DNA of 64,000 nucleotides from Alphaproteobacteria bacterium (lineage in GTDB: Bacteria; Pseudomonadota; Alphaproteobacteria; Reyranellales; Reyranellaceae): assembly GCA_017307275.1 (NCBI GenBank), contig JAFKFK010000020.1, positions 1-64,000 on the forward strand, in the 5' to 3' direction. The first letter of the stretch is position 1. Each line of letters begins with the position of its first letter. The notes beneath the pieces are model-generated. The model worked only from the letters and a program-made list of their open reading frames with translations. It searched no databases and was not told the DNA's origin. Made by a program: the position numbers and the translations under genes. Positions 44,719 to 53,139 of the stretch are shown piece after piece.

Positions 44719-45407
44719 CCCAGCACGCGATTCGCTTCGGCCAGCGCCTGCGGCGTGCCGATGTGGAACCACTGGCCGTCATGCACCAGCGCATGGAGTC
44801 GGCCTGCTTGCTCGGCGCGCGTCCACAACTTCACAAGCGAGAAGGGGCCCTCCGGCGAGCCTTGGAACAGCCGCGAATCGCAAATCGAGACGCTGGCGAA
44901 AAGATACGGCGCGGTCTCGGCCGTACCGCGATGCCGGGCGCGGCCATCGGGTTCGAGATAGTAGTCGCCGCGACCGCTCTCCTCGTGGCCGATGGCGGTC
45001 GCCAGCGGATGGAGCAGCAGCAGGGCGTCCATGCGGCGTGGATCCCACGCGGCTTCGAGGCGGCCCAGCATCGAGCTTTCGCCATCGCGCCACAGCCCGT
45101 CGCCGTTCAGCACGAAAAACGGTTCGTTGCCCAGCAGGGAAAGCGCGTTGCGCACGCTGCCACCGGTATCGAGCAGCCGATCCTCGTGGAGGATGCGGGC
45201 GCGGCCGCGCAGGCGGTCGGCGATCTGGCCGCCGAGATGATGGACGTTGACCACGATGTTCTGAACGCCATGGCGCTGCAGACGATCCAGGGATCGCTCG
45301 AGCATCGAACGGCCCGCCACCGGGATCAGCGGCTTGGGCGTGGTGTCGGTCAACGGCCGCATGCGTTCCCCGCGACCGGCCGCCAGGATCATCGCCGTCC
45401 GGATCAT
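44715..45407 (-). CDS. murU: N-acetylmuramate alpha-1-phosphate uridylyltransferase, MurU type
   Basis: 230-residue nucleotidyltransferase with ILAAGRGERMRPLTDTTPKPLIPV at the N-terminus (given as the two blocks AAGRGERMRPLT and KPLIP), LNGDG in the middle and FHIGTP near the end. In the peptidoglycan-recycling shortcut MurU makes UDP-MurNAc from MurNAc 1-phosphate. Assignment rests on the adjoining amgK kinase gene: the amgK-murU pair is characteristic and bypasses the fosfomycin target MurA. Start ATG 45407 overlaps the amgK stop, and its own stop overlaps addB. Confidence 0.85.
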   Translation of the reverse strand: MIRTAMILAAGRGERMRPLTDTTPKPLIPVAGRSMLERSLDRLQRHGVQNIVVNVHHLGGQIADRLRGRARILHEDRLLDTGGSVRNALSLLGNEPFFVLNGDGLWRDGESSMLGRLEAAWDPRRMDALLLLHPLATAIGHEESGRGDYYLEPDGRARHRGTAETAPYLFASVSICDSRLFQGSPEGPFSLVKLWTRAEQAGRLHALVHDGQWFHIGTPQALAEANRVLG

Positions 45408-46408
45408 GGCGCACCGAAATGGCGAAGGGGCGGAGGCAGCATCCGGTCGACCCAGCTTCGCAGGGGTGTCAGGGCGTCGTGCTGCAGCGCGTTCTCGAAC
45501 ATGCGCCACACACGCGGCAGATACTGCAGATAGTCCGGCTTGCCGTCGCGCTTCAGCAATCGCACGAACACGCCGATGATGCGGGCATGACGCTGCGCCG
45601 CCATCACGGCGAAGCCGGTGCGAAAGCCCGCGGCGTCGGCGATGCCCGCGCTGCCGATGTACCGATCGAGGCAGGCGGCCTGCACGTCGGGCGCCACGTC
45701 GCGGCGCGCATCCTCGATCAGCGAGACGAGATCGTAGGAAGGGTGGCCGCGCTGGGCATCCTGGAAGTCGAGCAGGCCGCAGGCCTTCACGCCGGGCCGC
45801 GACGGCAGCCACAGCAGATTGTCCTTGTGGTAGTCGCGCAGCAGCAGCGCATCGTCGGTGGCGGGCAGCGCCGCCAGGCATTCCCGCCAGGCCGCGATGT
45901 AGCGTGCGGTCTCTTCCGGCGGCGTCGGCTTGCCGGTTGCGGCCGGCAGATACCATTCCGGCAGCAGCATCGCCGCCTCGATCAAGGCCTCGCCCGTATA
46001 GGCACCGAGATCCGGCAGCGCGGCGGGATCGCCCGCCCGGTAGAGTTCAACCAGCACATCGGTGGCGCGTCGATAGAGTTCGCCCTCGTCGCCACCGGCT
46101 GCCAGCACGCGCGCGTAGGTATCGTCGCCGAAATCCTCCAACAGCAGGAACCCGTGGTCGGGATCCTCGGCCAGGATCTGTGGCGCGCTGAGACCGAGGC
46201 CGATCAGGTACCGGGCGACCCGCACGAAGGGCCGGACATCCTCTTGCGGTGGCGGGGCATCCATGACGACCGCGGATTCGCGCGGCCGGATCAGCCGGTA
46301 GTACTTGCGGAACGAGGCGTCGCCGGCCAGCAGGCGTTCACCGGCATTTCCCCAACCGGCAGCGCGCACGAACTCGGTGCGCCGTTGAGTGCGTTCAGAT
46401 GTCGCCAA
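45404..46408 (-). CDS. amgK: Anomeric MurNAc/GlcNAc sugar kinase, AmgK type
   Basis: About 334 residues of the aminoglycoside-phosphotransferase fold. Catalytic loop LRDYHKDNLLWL and metal motif GLLDFQDAQRGHPSYDL are clear. AmgK phosphorylates the anomeric carbon of recycled MurNAc and GlcNAc. TTG 46408 is favoured as start because GGGAGAGG precedes it; TTG 46426 is a longer alternative without a ribosome-binding site, and no ATG is available. It overlaps the end of tsaE and the start of murU, as in other alphaproteobacteria. Confidence 0.85.
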   Translation of the reverse strand: MATSERTQRRTEFVRAAGWGNAGERLLAGDASFRKYYRLIRPRESAVVMDAPPPQEDVRPFVRVARYLIGLGLSAPQILAEDPDHGFLLLEDFGDDTYARVLAAGGDEGELYRRATDVLVELYRAGDPAALPDLGAYTGEALIEAAMLLPEWYLPAATGKPTPPEETARYIAAWRECLAALPATDDALLLRDYHKDNLLWLPSRPGVKACGLLDFQDAQRGHPSYDLVSLIEDARRDVAPDVQAACLDRYIGSAGIADAAGFRTGFAVMAAQRHARIIGVFVRLLKRDGKPDYLQYLPRVWRMFENALQHDALTPLRSWVDRMLPPPLRHFGAP

Positions 46409-46838
46409 AACGGGCCTCTCCCTCAAGTGTGGCGCGCCGTCCCTCGCCCTCGATGGCGAGCCGGACGGTAAGCCGCTCGCGCGGCAGCAGCGGACCCAGC
46501 CGCTCCGGCCATTCGACCAGCGCCACGCCCTCGGCGCGCGCTTCCTCCCAGCCCAGTTCGAACACCTGCTCGGGCTGCTCCAGACGATAGAGATCGAAGT
46601 GCCACCACGAGGCGCTTGGCGTCTCGTAGATCTCGACCAGCGTGAAAGTGGGGCTTGGGACGATCAATTCAGGATCGCCGGCGGCCGCACGCAGGATGGC
46701 GCGGGCCAGGGTCGTCTTGCCGGCCCCCAGGCCACCCTCCAGGGCCACGACGTCGCGCGGCCGGAGGCGGGCGGCCAATGCCGCACCCAGGCGCTCGGTC
46801 GCGGCTTCGTCTGCAAGGGGCAAAGAAAAAGTCGGCAT
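46395..46838 (-). CDS. tsaE: tRNA threonylcarbamoyladenosine biosynthesis ATPase TsaE
   Basis: 147-residue P-loop ATPase needed for t6A37 modification of ANN-decoding tRNAs with TsaB, TsaC and TsaD. Walker A GGLGAGKTT is at residues 35-43, the switch region at SPTFTLVEIY, and the family motif HFDLYRL follows. Length is normal. The start ATG 46838 and the first codons lie inside the 3' arm of the ahcY terminator hairpin, 48 bases after the ahcY stop. The gene begins a tsaE-amgK-murU-addB-addA run. Confidence 0.93.
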   Translation of the reverse strand: MPTFSLPLADEAATERLGAALAARLRPRDVVALEGGLGAGKTTLARAILRAAAGDPELIVPSPTFTLVEIYETPSASWWHFDLYRLEQPEQVFELGWEEARAEGVALVEWPERLGPLLPRERLTVRLAIEGEGRRATLEGEARFGDI

Positions 46839-46857
46839 CTTTCGATGCCGACTTTTA
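46826..46857 (-). terminator. Rho-independent terminator of ahcY, overlapping the tsaE start
   Basis: Perfect inverted repeat GTCGGCATC (46831-46839) and GATGCCGAC (46844-46852), extended by A/T pairs. On the minus strand it reads AAAA, stem, GAAA loop, stem, TTTTT: a textbook terminator 34 bases after the ahcY stop. The flanking A and T runs also let it work on the plus strand. The tsaE ATG and codons 2-4 form its 3' arm. Confidence 0.88.
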
Positions 46858-46886
46858 GCATGTACGCCCCTGTGGGCAGCTAGGCG

Positions 46887-48281
46887 CTAGTAGCGGTAGA
46901 GGTCGCCCTTGAACGGGCCAGCCTCGGGCACGCCGATGTACTTGGCCTGGTCCGGACGGAGCTTGGTGAGCTTGGCGCCGACCTTCTCGAGGTGGAGCGC
47001 CGCGACCTTCTCGTCCAGCACCTTCGGCAGGGTGTAGACCTTCTTCTCGTACTTGCCCGGATTGGTCCAGATCTCGATCTGGGCCAGCGTCTGGTTGGAG
47101 AACGAGGCCGACATCACGAAGCTCGGATGACCCGTGGCGTTGCCCAGGTTGACCAGGCGGCCTTCCGACAGGACGATGATGCGCTTGCCGTCTGGGAACT
47201 CGACCTCGTCGACCTGCGGCTTCACGTTGTGCCACTTGTAGTTACGCAGGTTGGCGATCTGGATCTCGCTGTCGAAGTGACCGATGTTGCAGATGATGGC
47301 GCGATGCTTCATCGCCTTCATGTGGTCGAGGGTCAGCACGTCGACGTTGCCGGTCGCGGTGACGAAGATGTCGGCCTTCGGGGCCGCCTCTTCCATCGTG
47401 ACGACCTCGTAGCCTTCCATCGCCGCCTGCAGGGCGCAGATCGGATCGACTTCGGAGACCATGACGCGGCAGCCGGCCTGGCGCAGCGACGCCGCCGAAC
47501 CCTTGCCGACGTCGCCGAAGCCCGCGACCATCGCGACCTTGCCCGACATCATGACGTCGGTGCCGCGGCGGATGCCGTCGACCAGCGACTCACGGCAACC
47601 GTAGAGGTTGTCGAACTTCGACTTGGTGACCGAGTCGTTGACGTTGATGGCCGGCCACAGGAGCTTGCCTTCCTTCGCCATCTGATAGAGGCGATGCACG
47701 CCCGTGGTCGTCTCCTCGGTGACGCCCTTGATCGAGGCGCCGAGCTTGGCGTACCAGCCGGGCTTCTCTTTGTTGGTCTTGGCGATCGCCTTGTAGAGGA
47801 CTTCCTCTTCTTCGTTCGTCGGCTTGGCGATCAAGGACGGATCCTTCTCCGCGCGCGCGCCGAGATGGACCAGCAGGGTGGCGTCACCACCATCGTCCAG
47901 AATCATGTTCGGCTCGCCGCCGTCGCCCCACTCGAAGATCTTATGGGTGTAATCCCAATACTCCTCGAGGCTCTCGCCCTTGATCGCGAAGACCGGCGTG
48001 CCGGCCTTGGCGATGGCGGCCGCGGCATGATCCTGCGTCGAGTAGATGTTGCACGAGGCCCAGCGCACGTCGGCGCCCAGCGCCTTCAGCGTCTCGATCA
48101 GCACGCCCGTCTGGATGGTCATGTGCAGCGAACCGGCGATGCGCGCGCCCTTCAGCGGCTTCTTGGGGCCGAATTCCTTGCGGATGGCCATGAGGCCCGG
48201 CATCTCGGTCTCGGCCATGTCGAGTTCCTTGCGGCCCCAATCGGCGAGCCCGATATCCTTGACGATGTAATCCTGGGCCAT
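46887..48281 (-). CDS. ahcY: Adenosylhomocysteinase
   Basis: 464-residue NAD-dependent enzyme hydrolysing S-adenosylhomocysteine to adenosine and homocysteine, closing the methylation cycle. The NAD-binding [17 protein letters not shown], active-site [18 protein letters not shown] and C-terminal lysine/tyrosine [18 protein letters not shown] (two blocks) are all intact. Length is that of the long bacterial form. The upstream 154 bases hold candidate regulatory repeats, and a strong terminator follows. It sits after the PTS regulatory genes, a common alphaproteobacterial order. Confidence 0.97.
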   Translation of the reverse strand: MAQDYIVKDIGLADWGRKELDMAETEMPGLMAIRKEFGPKKPLKGARIAGSLHMTIQTGVLIETLKALGADVRWASCNIYSTQDHAAAAIAKAGTPVFAIKGESLEEYWDYTHKIFEWGDGGEPNMILDDGGDATLLVHLGARAEKDPSLIAKPTNEEEEVLYKAIAKTNKEKPGWYAKLGASIKGVTEETTTGVHRLYQMAKEGKLLWPAINVNDSVTKSKFDNLYGCRESLVDGIRRGTDVMMSGKVAMVAGFGDVGKGSAASLRQAGCRVMVSEVDPICALQAAMEGYEVVTMEEAAPKADIFVTATGNVDVLTLDHMKAMKHRAIICNIGHFDSEIQIANLRNYKWHNVKPQVDEVEFPDGKRIIVLSEGRLVNLGNATGHPSFVMSASFSNQTLAQIEIWTNPGKYEKKVYTLPKVLDEKVAALHLEKVGAKLTKLRPDQAKYIGVPEAGPFKGDLYRY

Positions 48282-48373
48282 TTGGCGCTCCTGGTAGGGA
48301 AATGGGGAGGGGGCGATGCGAAAAGCGAGCGTGTCATATCAGCGGCCCGACAGCCCCTCAACGCGCGCCATCA

Positions 48374-48395
48374 ACATATAAGCAAGAATTTATGT
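48374..48395. promoter_or_regulatory. AT-rich imperfect palindrome in the ahcY leader
   Basis: 22 bases with mirrored ends (ACATA at 48374-48378, TATGT at 48391-48395) and an AT-rich interior, in an otherwise GC-rich region about 95 bases before the ahcY start. It looks like an operator for a dimeric regulator; SahR-type ArsR repressors are known to control ahcY in other proteobacteria. The regulator here is not identified. Confidence 0.35.
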
Positions 48396-48403
48396 CGATA
48401 TAC

Positions 48404-48427
48404 CCGGCCCTTTATGCAGGGGGCCGG
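48404..48427 (-). other. Stem-loop after the HPr gene
   Basis: Perfect 7-bp stem CCGGCCC (48404-48410) and GGGCCGG (48421-48427) with a 10-base loop, 9 bases after the HPr stop on the minus strand. No T-run follows, so it is either a weak terminator separating HPr from ahcY or part of the ahcY leader. Confidence 0.4.
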
Positions 48428-48435
48428 CAATCTGT

Positions 48436-48744
48436 CTACTCTTCGCCGAACTTGCTTTCGACGAGCGCAGACAGGGCGGCCATGGCGTCGCTGGCCTGGC
48501 GGCCGGAACAGGCAAGCTCGATCTGGCTGCCGATACCCGCGGCCAGCATCATCAGCCCCATGATCGAGAGGCCGGAAACTTCCTGACCTTTGAAGGAAAC
48601 ACGCACGGCAGCATCGAACTGGCCGGCCGTCCGCACGAACTTAGCGGCGGCGCGGGCGTGCAGGCCGCGCTTGTTGGCAATCGCCAAATATCGTCTCAGG
48701 GCGCCGACGGCGGCGTCTGTACTCGAACCCGAAATATCGCTCAC
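48436..48744 (-). CDS. ptsH: HPr family phosphocarrier protein
   Basis: 102-residue HPr. The phosphorylated His is in KRGLHARAAAKF (His29), and the regulatory Ser is in SGLSIMGLMML (Ser60), 31 residues later as in classical HPr, so it should be a target of the adjacent HPr kinase. Start GTG 48744 overlaps the EIIA stop (GTGA) and has AAGGAAG upstream, giving a short extra N-terminus. No sugar permease is encoded nearby, so the branch is probably regulatory. Confidence 0.9.
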   Translation of the reverse strand: MSDISGSSTDAAVGALRRYLAIANKRGLHARAAAKFVRTAGQFDAAVRVSFKGQEVSGLSIMGLMMLAAGIGSQIELACSGRQASDAMAALSALVESKFGEE

Positions 48745-49145
48745 GAAGCTTCCTTGGCCAAAATACGAGAAGCGACGGTGATGTACTTGCGGCCGGCTTC
48801 CTGCGCCATGCGCACGGCTTCGGCAATCGGCCGGGTGCGCACGCTGGCGAGCTTGACCAGCATCGGCAGGTTGACGCCGGCCAGCACTTCGATGCGCGCC
48901 TGCTCCATAATCGAGATGGCGAGGTTCGAGGGCGTGCCACCGAACATGTCGGTGAGCACGATCACACCATCGCCCGTGTCGCAGGCTTTCGCCCGTTCCA
49001 GGATCTCGCTGCGTCGTTTTTCCATGTCGTCGTCGGCACCGATGCACACGGTGGCGACGCTTTGCTGCGGACCAACGACATGCTCGAGCGCAGCAAGGAA
49101 CTCTTGCGCCAGATTGCCGTGGGTCACCAGTACGATACCGATCAT
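48741..49145 (-). CDS. PTS EIIA component, mannose-family type
   Basis: 134-residue EIIA-Man-like domain. The phosphorylated His is His9 in VLVTHGNLAQEF, and the family loop VLTDMFGGTPSNLA is present. There are no EIIB, EIIC or EIID genes, so it is likely a phosphorylation-dependent regulator rather than a transporter part, as in other alphaproteobacteria where this gene lies between rapZ and HPr. It starts 9 bases after rapZ and overlaps the HPr start. Confidence 0.9.
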   Translation of the reverse strand: MIGIVLVTHGNLAQEFLAALEHVVGPQQSVATVCIGADDDMEKRRSEILERAKACDTGDGVIVLTDMFGGTPSNLAISIMEQARIEVLAGVNLPMLVKLASVRTRPIAEAVRMAQEAGRKYITVASRILAKEAS

Positions 49146-49154
49146 TCTATCTGC

Positions 49155-50090
49155 TCACCCTGCGCCGCCGGCCTCTTCGGCTCTTTCGGCATCCCGGTGT
49201 GAGAGAGTGACCGAGCGGCCTGACCTTCGCAACCACTCTGCAAGCTCCTCGGCGAGCGCAACAGAGCGATGCCTCCCTCCTGTGCACCCTACCGCAATGG
49301 TCAAATAGCTCTTGCCCTCGGCGTCGAAACGAGGCAGCAGCGGGCCGATCAATTCCTGCAAACGATCCACGAACGGCCGGTAGTCGGGGTCTGTCGCAAC
49401 GAACGCGGCAACCGCAGGATCACGGCCGGTCAGCGGCCGGAGTTTCGGTTCATAGTGAGGATTCTTAAGGAAGCGCGCGTCGAACACCAGGTCGGCCTCG
49501 CGCGGCAATCCGCGACGATACGAGAACGACATCACGGATATGCGAACGCCCGCGGTAACGCGCAACGCGAAATGTCCTGCGAGAATCTGCTTCAGACGAT
49601 GCGGTGACAGACCCGAGGTGTCGATCCTGACATCGGCATGGTCGCGCATGAAGCCTATCTGCCGCCGTTCTTCGACGATGCCGTCGACCACCGGGCGATC
49701 CGGCGCGAGAGGGTGCGGCCTGCGCGACTCGGTGTAGCGGCGCTGGAGCGTCTCGGTATCGGCTTCGAGGAAGAGCAGTTGAACAGCAAGGCCGCGATGC
49801 TCCTTGAAATCGCGTACGCGTGCGAGCAAGGCGCGCGGATCGAAACCGAAGGTGCGCGTGTCGATGCCGAAGGCCAGCGGAGGCGCCTGTTCACCGGGCT
49901 TTCCCGTCGTCGATTGTACGAGGTCGTCGAGCAGGCTGAGCGGAATATTGTCGATGGCGACATAGCCCATGTCGGCCAGTGCGCTCAGTGCCGTCACGCG
50001 CCCGGCACCCGATAGGCCGGAGACGACGACGAACGGCCGGCGCGTGTTTGGCGTCGTGGGCGAGGCGGGCGAAGGGCTGGCGTCGGGCAT
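49155..50090 (-). CDS. rapZ: RapZ-family nucleotide-binding protein
   Basis: 311-residue YvcJ/RapZ protein. E. coli RapZ binds small RNAs and guides RNase E to control glmS; targets in alphaproteobacteria are less clear. The N-terminal kinase-like domain has the P-loop GLSGAGRVTA, in which Arg replaces the usual Lys and Val the next Ser. The Walker B-like LLFLEAD and the C-terminal RNA-binding domain (SFSYRRGLPREADLVFD, GCTGGRHRSV) are conserved. The first 18 residues are Pro/Ser/Thr-rich. It stands between hprK and the EIIA gene. Confidence 0.9.
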   Translation of the reverse strand: MPDASPSPASPTTPNTRRPFVVVSGLSGAGRVTALSALADMGYVAIDNIPLSLLDDLVQSTTGKPGEQAPPLAFGIDTRTFGFDPRALLARVRDFKEHRGLAVQLLFLEADTETLQRRYTESRRPHPLAPDRPVVDGIVEERRQIGFMRDHADVRIDTSGLSPHRLKQILAGHFALRVTAGVRISVMSFSYRRGLPREADLVFDARFLKNPHYEPKLRPLTGRDPAVAAFVATDPDYRPFVDRLQELIGPLLPRFDAEGKSYLTIAVGCTGGRHRSVALAEELAEWLRRSGRSVTLSHRDAERAEEAGGAG

Positions 50091-50105
50091 GGCGGGCGGC
50101 GGCGA

Positions 50106-50552
50106 TCATGCCGTCGCGATTTGCGCGAGGGCAAGGCGCAACTTGGCGCCGGCAGAGGCCTCGAAAGGGGTAAGCGCCAGCACCGGCAGGTCGATGCCCA
50201 GCATTGCTTCGCGCGCCGGCTCGGGCAGGCGCTCGATACGCTGTGGCGGCACGAGATCGACGAGCAGGGCGACGGTGGCGCGTGGAAGAAGCTGAGTGCG
50301 GCCAAGTTTCACGATGCCGACTCCGCGCACTTCGATAAGTCCCGCCAAGGTCTTGGGGCAGGTGGCGATCAGTCGGCGTCCCTGCCGTCCAAGATTGGTT
50401 TGATCGTCGGCCACGAGCCGCGCCCCGGTTTCGATGAGGCGTGCCGCGAGGTCCGACTTGCCGGCGCCCGAGGGGCCGCGCAACAGCACAGCCCTCCAGG
50501 CCCGTCCATTTGTCTTCAGCGCAACGCAGGTTGCGTGGACGACGCTGGTCAT
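50106..50552 (-). CDS. hprK: HPr kinase/phosphorylase, short alphaproteobacterial form
   Basis: 148-residue catalytic domain only, lacking the N-terminal domain of the Bacillus enzyme. Walker A GPSGAGKSDLA is at residues 26-36, and the HprK signature GLIEVRGVGI follows. It phosphorylates or dephosphorylates the Ser of HPr (Ser60 of the HPr in this operon). The start overlaps the chvG stop (ATGA), tying it to the two-component system. This short form adjacent to chvG is typical of the group. Confidence 0.92.
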   Translation of the reverse strand: MTSVVHATCVALKTNGRAWRAVLLRGPSGAGKSDLAARLIETGARLVADDQTNLGRQGRRLIATCPKTLAGLIEVRGVGIVKLGRTQLLPRATVALLVDLVPPQRIERLPEPAREAMLGIDLPVLALTPFEASAGAKLRLALAQIATA

Positions 50553-52345
50553 TTGCGGCCGGTCGCGGCCGGCACGCGAATGGTGAAGCGCGCGCCCAGC
50601 ACGCTGCCGTCGGGGGCGTGGCGGTTGGAGGCCGTAATCGAGCCGCCATAGGTTTCCATGATCTGCCGGCAGATCGAGAGGCCGAGACCGGAATGCTGGC
50701 CGAAGTGCTCGGTCGGACGTTCCGAATAAAACCGCTGGAAGATCGATTCGAGATTGTCCTCGGGGATGCCCTGGCCCTCGTCGTCGACGGTGACGACGAA
50801 TGGCCCGTTGCGCGGCTCGCGGCCGAGCTCGACCACGATGCGCGTGCCCGGCGGGCTGAACGACAAGGCGTTGTCGATGACGTTGCGGAACACCTGACCG
50901 TACCGGCCATCATGGCCGTGCGCCGCAAAGGGCGGGTTGGTGGCGACGCGAAACTCGATCTCGACCCCGGACTTCTGGTTGGCTGTAATCGCCTGGTGGT
51001 GGACCATGTCGCGCAGCAGCGCTTCGAGATCGACGGGCTTGACTTCGCCGCGCATCAATTCGGCGTCGAGACGCGAGGCATCGGAGATGTCGGAGATCAG
51101 CCGGTTCAACCGGTTGATGTCGTCCATCACGATAGCCATCAGCTTGGTGCGGCGCTCGTGGTCGAGATCGGGTCGCGCCGCCATCTCGATGGCCGACCGC
51201 AGCGAGGTCAGCGGATTCTTGAGTTCGTGCGCCACGTCGGCGGCGAAACTTTCGATGGTATTGATGCGCAGCCACAGCGCTTCGGTCATCGAGCGCAAGG
51301 CATCGTTCAAGTCGCCGATCTCGTCGCCGCGCTTGCCGAGATCGGGAATCGCCGGCCGGCTTTCGCGCGCCAGTCGCACTTCGTCGGCTGCACGCGCCAG
51401 CCGCACGATCGGCTGGGTGATGGTGCCGGCGAGATAAAGCGACAGCAGGACCGTAATGCCGAGTGCAGCTGCTGCGATGGTCAGCATGTCGTAGCGAACT
51501 TCGCGCAACGAGGCGGCAATGGCCCGGTTGTCGCGTGTCAGCAGTATGGACCCCAGCACCTGCTTGTAGCGTTGCACAGGCACGGCCGCGCTCAGGATCA
51601 GGCGGCCGTCGGGAGCACTGCGCACGGCCGAGGCATTGAAGCCGCGCAGCGCGCTGGCCGCCTCGGGAAAGTCACGCAGGGTCGGTACCGGCCGGTCGAC
51701 ATACTCTGGAAAGCGATCGACGCGCGAAAGCTGTCGGCCGATCCAGTCTCCAATTCGGTCGCTCCACTGCAACTCCACTTCGGGCTTGCCCTCATCGGGG
51801 GTCTCGGGGGGCGGCAGGGGCACGACGTGGATACGGCCGACCTCGCTCAATACGGCCGAATCGCCCAGCAGCTCGCCGGTCTCGCTGAACAGACGCGCCC
51901 GCACGCCGGTCGGCCGGACCAGCCGCGTCAGCAACTGGCGGGCGGCATCGGCGTCCATGCGGTTGACCGTGGTCTCGCCGCCGACCACCGCGACCTCGCC
52001 GATGCCGGCAGCGACCATCTCGCCCTGGACCAGCAGCGACGCGAGTTCGGCGTCGATCAGTTCTTCTTCGTAGTCGCTGAGATAGACGGCGCCCAAAGTC
52101 AGCAGCGCGACCGGGATCAGGTTCAGCAGCAGAATGCGGCGGGTGAGCGGCGAGTGGCTGCGATCTACACTGCGCCGTCGCCGCAGCAGGGACGGCGATT
52201 CCGCCGTCGCCGCAGGCATGGGCGCGCGACGGCGCAAGCCGGGGAACAGCCGGCCAAGCGCCGCCAAGATCTTCGCGCCGAAGCTCTGGCGTCCCAGCGG
52301 ACGCGAACCCGGCTCAGGCGTCGCGGTATCGATATCCGATGCCAT
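50549..52345 (-). CDS. chvG: Sensor histidine kinase ChvG (ExoS/BatS type)
   Basis: 598-residue membrane kinase. Two transmembrane helices (about 70-90 and 286-307) flank a periplasmic sensor region of about 195 residues. HAMP, HisKA and HATPase domains follow; the phosphorylated His is His373 in [14 protein letters not shown], with N-box [13 protein letters not shown] and G-box HSGLGLSI. The basic N-terminus of 69 residues is cytoplasmic. ATG 52345 overlaps chvI by 32 bases. Orthologues sense acidity or envelope stress and act through ChvI. Confidence 0.92.
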   Translation of the reverse strand: MASDIDTATPEPGSRPLGRQSFGAKILAALGRLFPGLRRRAPMPAATAESPSLLRRRRSVDRSHSPLTRRILLLNLIPVALLTLGAVYLSDYEEELIDAELASLLVQGEMVAAGIGEVAVVGGETTVNRMDADAARQLLTRLVRPTGVRARLFSETGELLGDSAVLSEVGRIHVVPLPPPETPDEGKPEVELQWSDRIGDWIGRQLSRVDRFPEYVDRPVPTLRDFPEAASALRGFNASAVRSAPDGRLILSAAVPVQRYKQVLGSILLTRDNRAIAASLREVRYDMLTIAAAALGITVLLSLYLAGTITQPIVRLARAADEVRLARESRPAIPDLGKRGDEIGDLNDALRSMTEALWLRINTIESFAADVAHELKNPLTSLRSAIEMAARPDLDHERRTKLMAIVMDDINRLNRLISDISDASRLDAELMRGEVKPVDLEALLRDMVHHQAITANQKSGVEIEFRVATNPPFAAHGHDGRYGQVFRNVIDNALSFSPPGTRIVVELGREPRNGPFVVTVDDEGQGIPEDNLESIFQRFYSERPTEHFGQHSGLGLSICRQIMETYGGSITASNRHAPDGSVLGARFTIRVPAATGRK

Positions 52346-53009
52346 AAAGCGTTTCGATCTGCTCGAACTCGCCGTCGACTTCACGGAACTTGCGGCGGAC
52401 GCGCTTGATATGGCTGTCGATCGTGCGGTCGTCGACGTAGATCGTTTCGCCATAGGCCGCGTCCATGAGCTGGTCGCGGTTCTTCACATGACCCGGCCGC
52501 TCGGCGAGCGACTTGAGCAGCAGGAATTCGGTGACCGTGAGATGCACCTCCTTGCCCTTCCAGGTGCACTGGTGGCGGCTCGGATCGAGCACGAGGTCGC
52601 CGCGCACGATGCGCTCGGCCGCCGCCTCGCCCTTGCCACCGCCGACGTCGGCGCGGCGCAGCACGGCGCGGATGCGCTCCAGCAGCAGCCGCTGGGAGAA
52701 GGGCTTGCGGATGAAATCGTCAGCGCCCATGCGCAGACCCAGCACCTCGTCGATCTCTTCGTCCTTCGAGGTGAGGAAGATGACCGGGAACTGCTGTGTC
52801 TTGCGGATGCGGTTCAGGAGCTCCATCCCGTCCATCCTCGGCATCTTGATGTCGAAGATACCGAGATCAGGTGGCGACTGGTTGAGCCCCTCGAGCGCCG
52901 AAGCGCCGTCATTGTAGGTCTTGATCTGGAACCCTTCGGCTTCGAGCAGCATCGACACGGAGGTGAGGATGTTGCGGTCGTCGTCGACGAGGGCGATGTT
53001 CTTTCGCAC
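52314..53009 (-). CDS. chvI: Response regulator ChvI, OmpR family
   Basis: 231-residue regulator. The receiver domain has the acidic pair LVDDD, phosphoacceptor Asp53 in [11 protein letters not shown], Thr in FLTSKD and Lys in IRKPF. The C-terminal OmpR winged helix ends [18 protein letters not shown] and [11 protein letters not shown] 53009 is taken as start because AGGAGAA lies upstream and it begins directly at the domain; a longer reading adds 19 unlikely residues. It is cognate to ChvG and stands at the head of the chvI-chvG-hprK-rapZ-EIIA-HPr series. Confidence 0.92.
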   Translation of the reverse strand: MRKNIALVDDDRNILTSVSMLLEAEGFQIKTYNDGASALEGLNQSPPDLGIFDIKMPRMDGMELLNRIRKTQQFPVIFLTSKDEEIDEVLGLRMGADDFIRKPFSQRLLLERIRAVLRRADVGGGKGEAAAERIVRGDLVLDPSRHQCTWKGKEVHLTVTEFLLLKSLAERPGHVKNRDQLMDAAYGETIYVDDRTIDSHIKRVRRKFREVDGEFEQIETLYGIGYRYRDA

Positions 53010-53139
53010 GGCTTGGCTTCTCCTGCAGGGGCACAGCGGACAACGGACAGTAGACCATGCTATCACAGACTGGGCCGCCGCCGCCGCTTCCCCGGCCCGT
53101 AATCCTCAAACGAACAATTGCGGCTTTTTTGAACCGAAA
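53010..53139. promoter_or_regulatory. chvI: Divergent promoter region between chvI and the HugZ-like gene
   Basis: 130 bases between divergent starts. It carries the chvI ribosome-binding site (minus-strand AGGAGAA). The plus side near the HugZ-like start has a short CTTTTTTG stretch and a weak purine site before ATG 53140. No operator repeat was recognised with confidence. Confidence 0.35.

Noticed and set aside
42625..44961. 778-codon plus-strand frame opposite addB
   Set aside because: Antisense to a full-length, motif-bearing addB; composition typical of a shadow frame.
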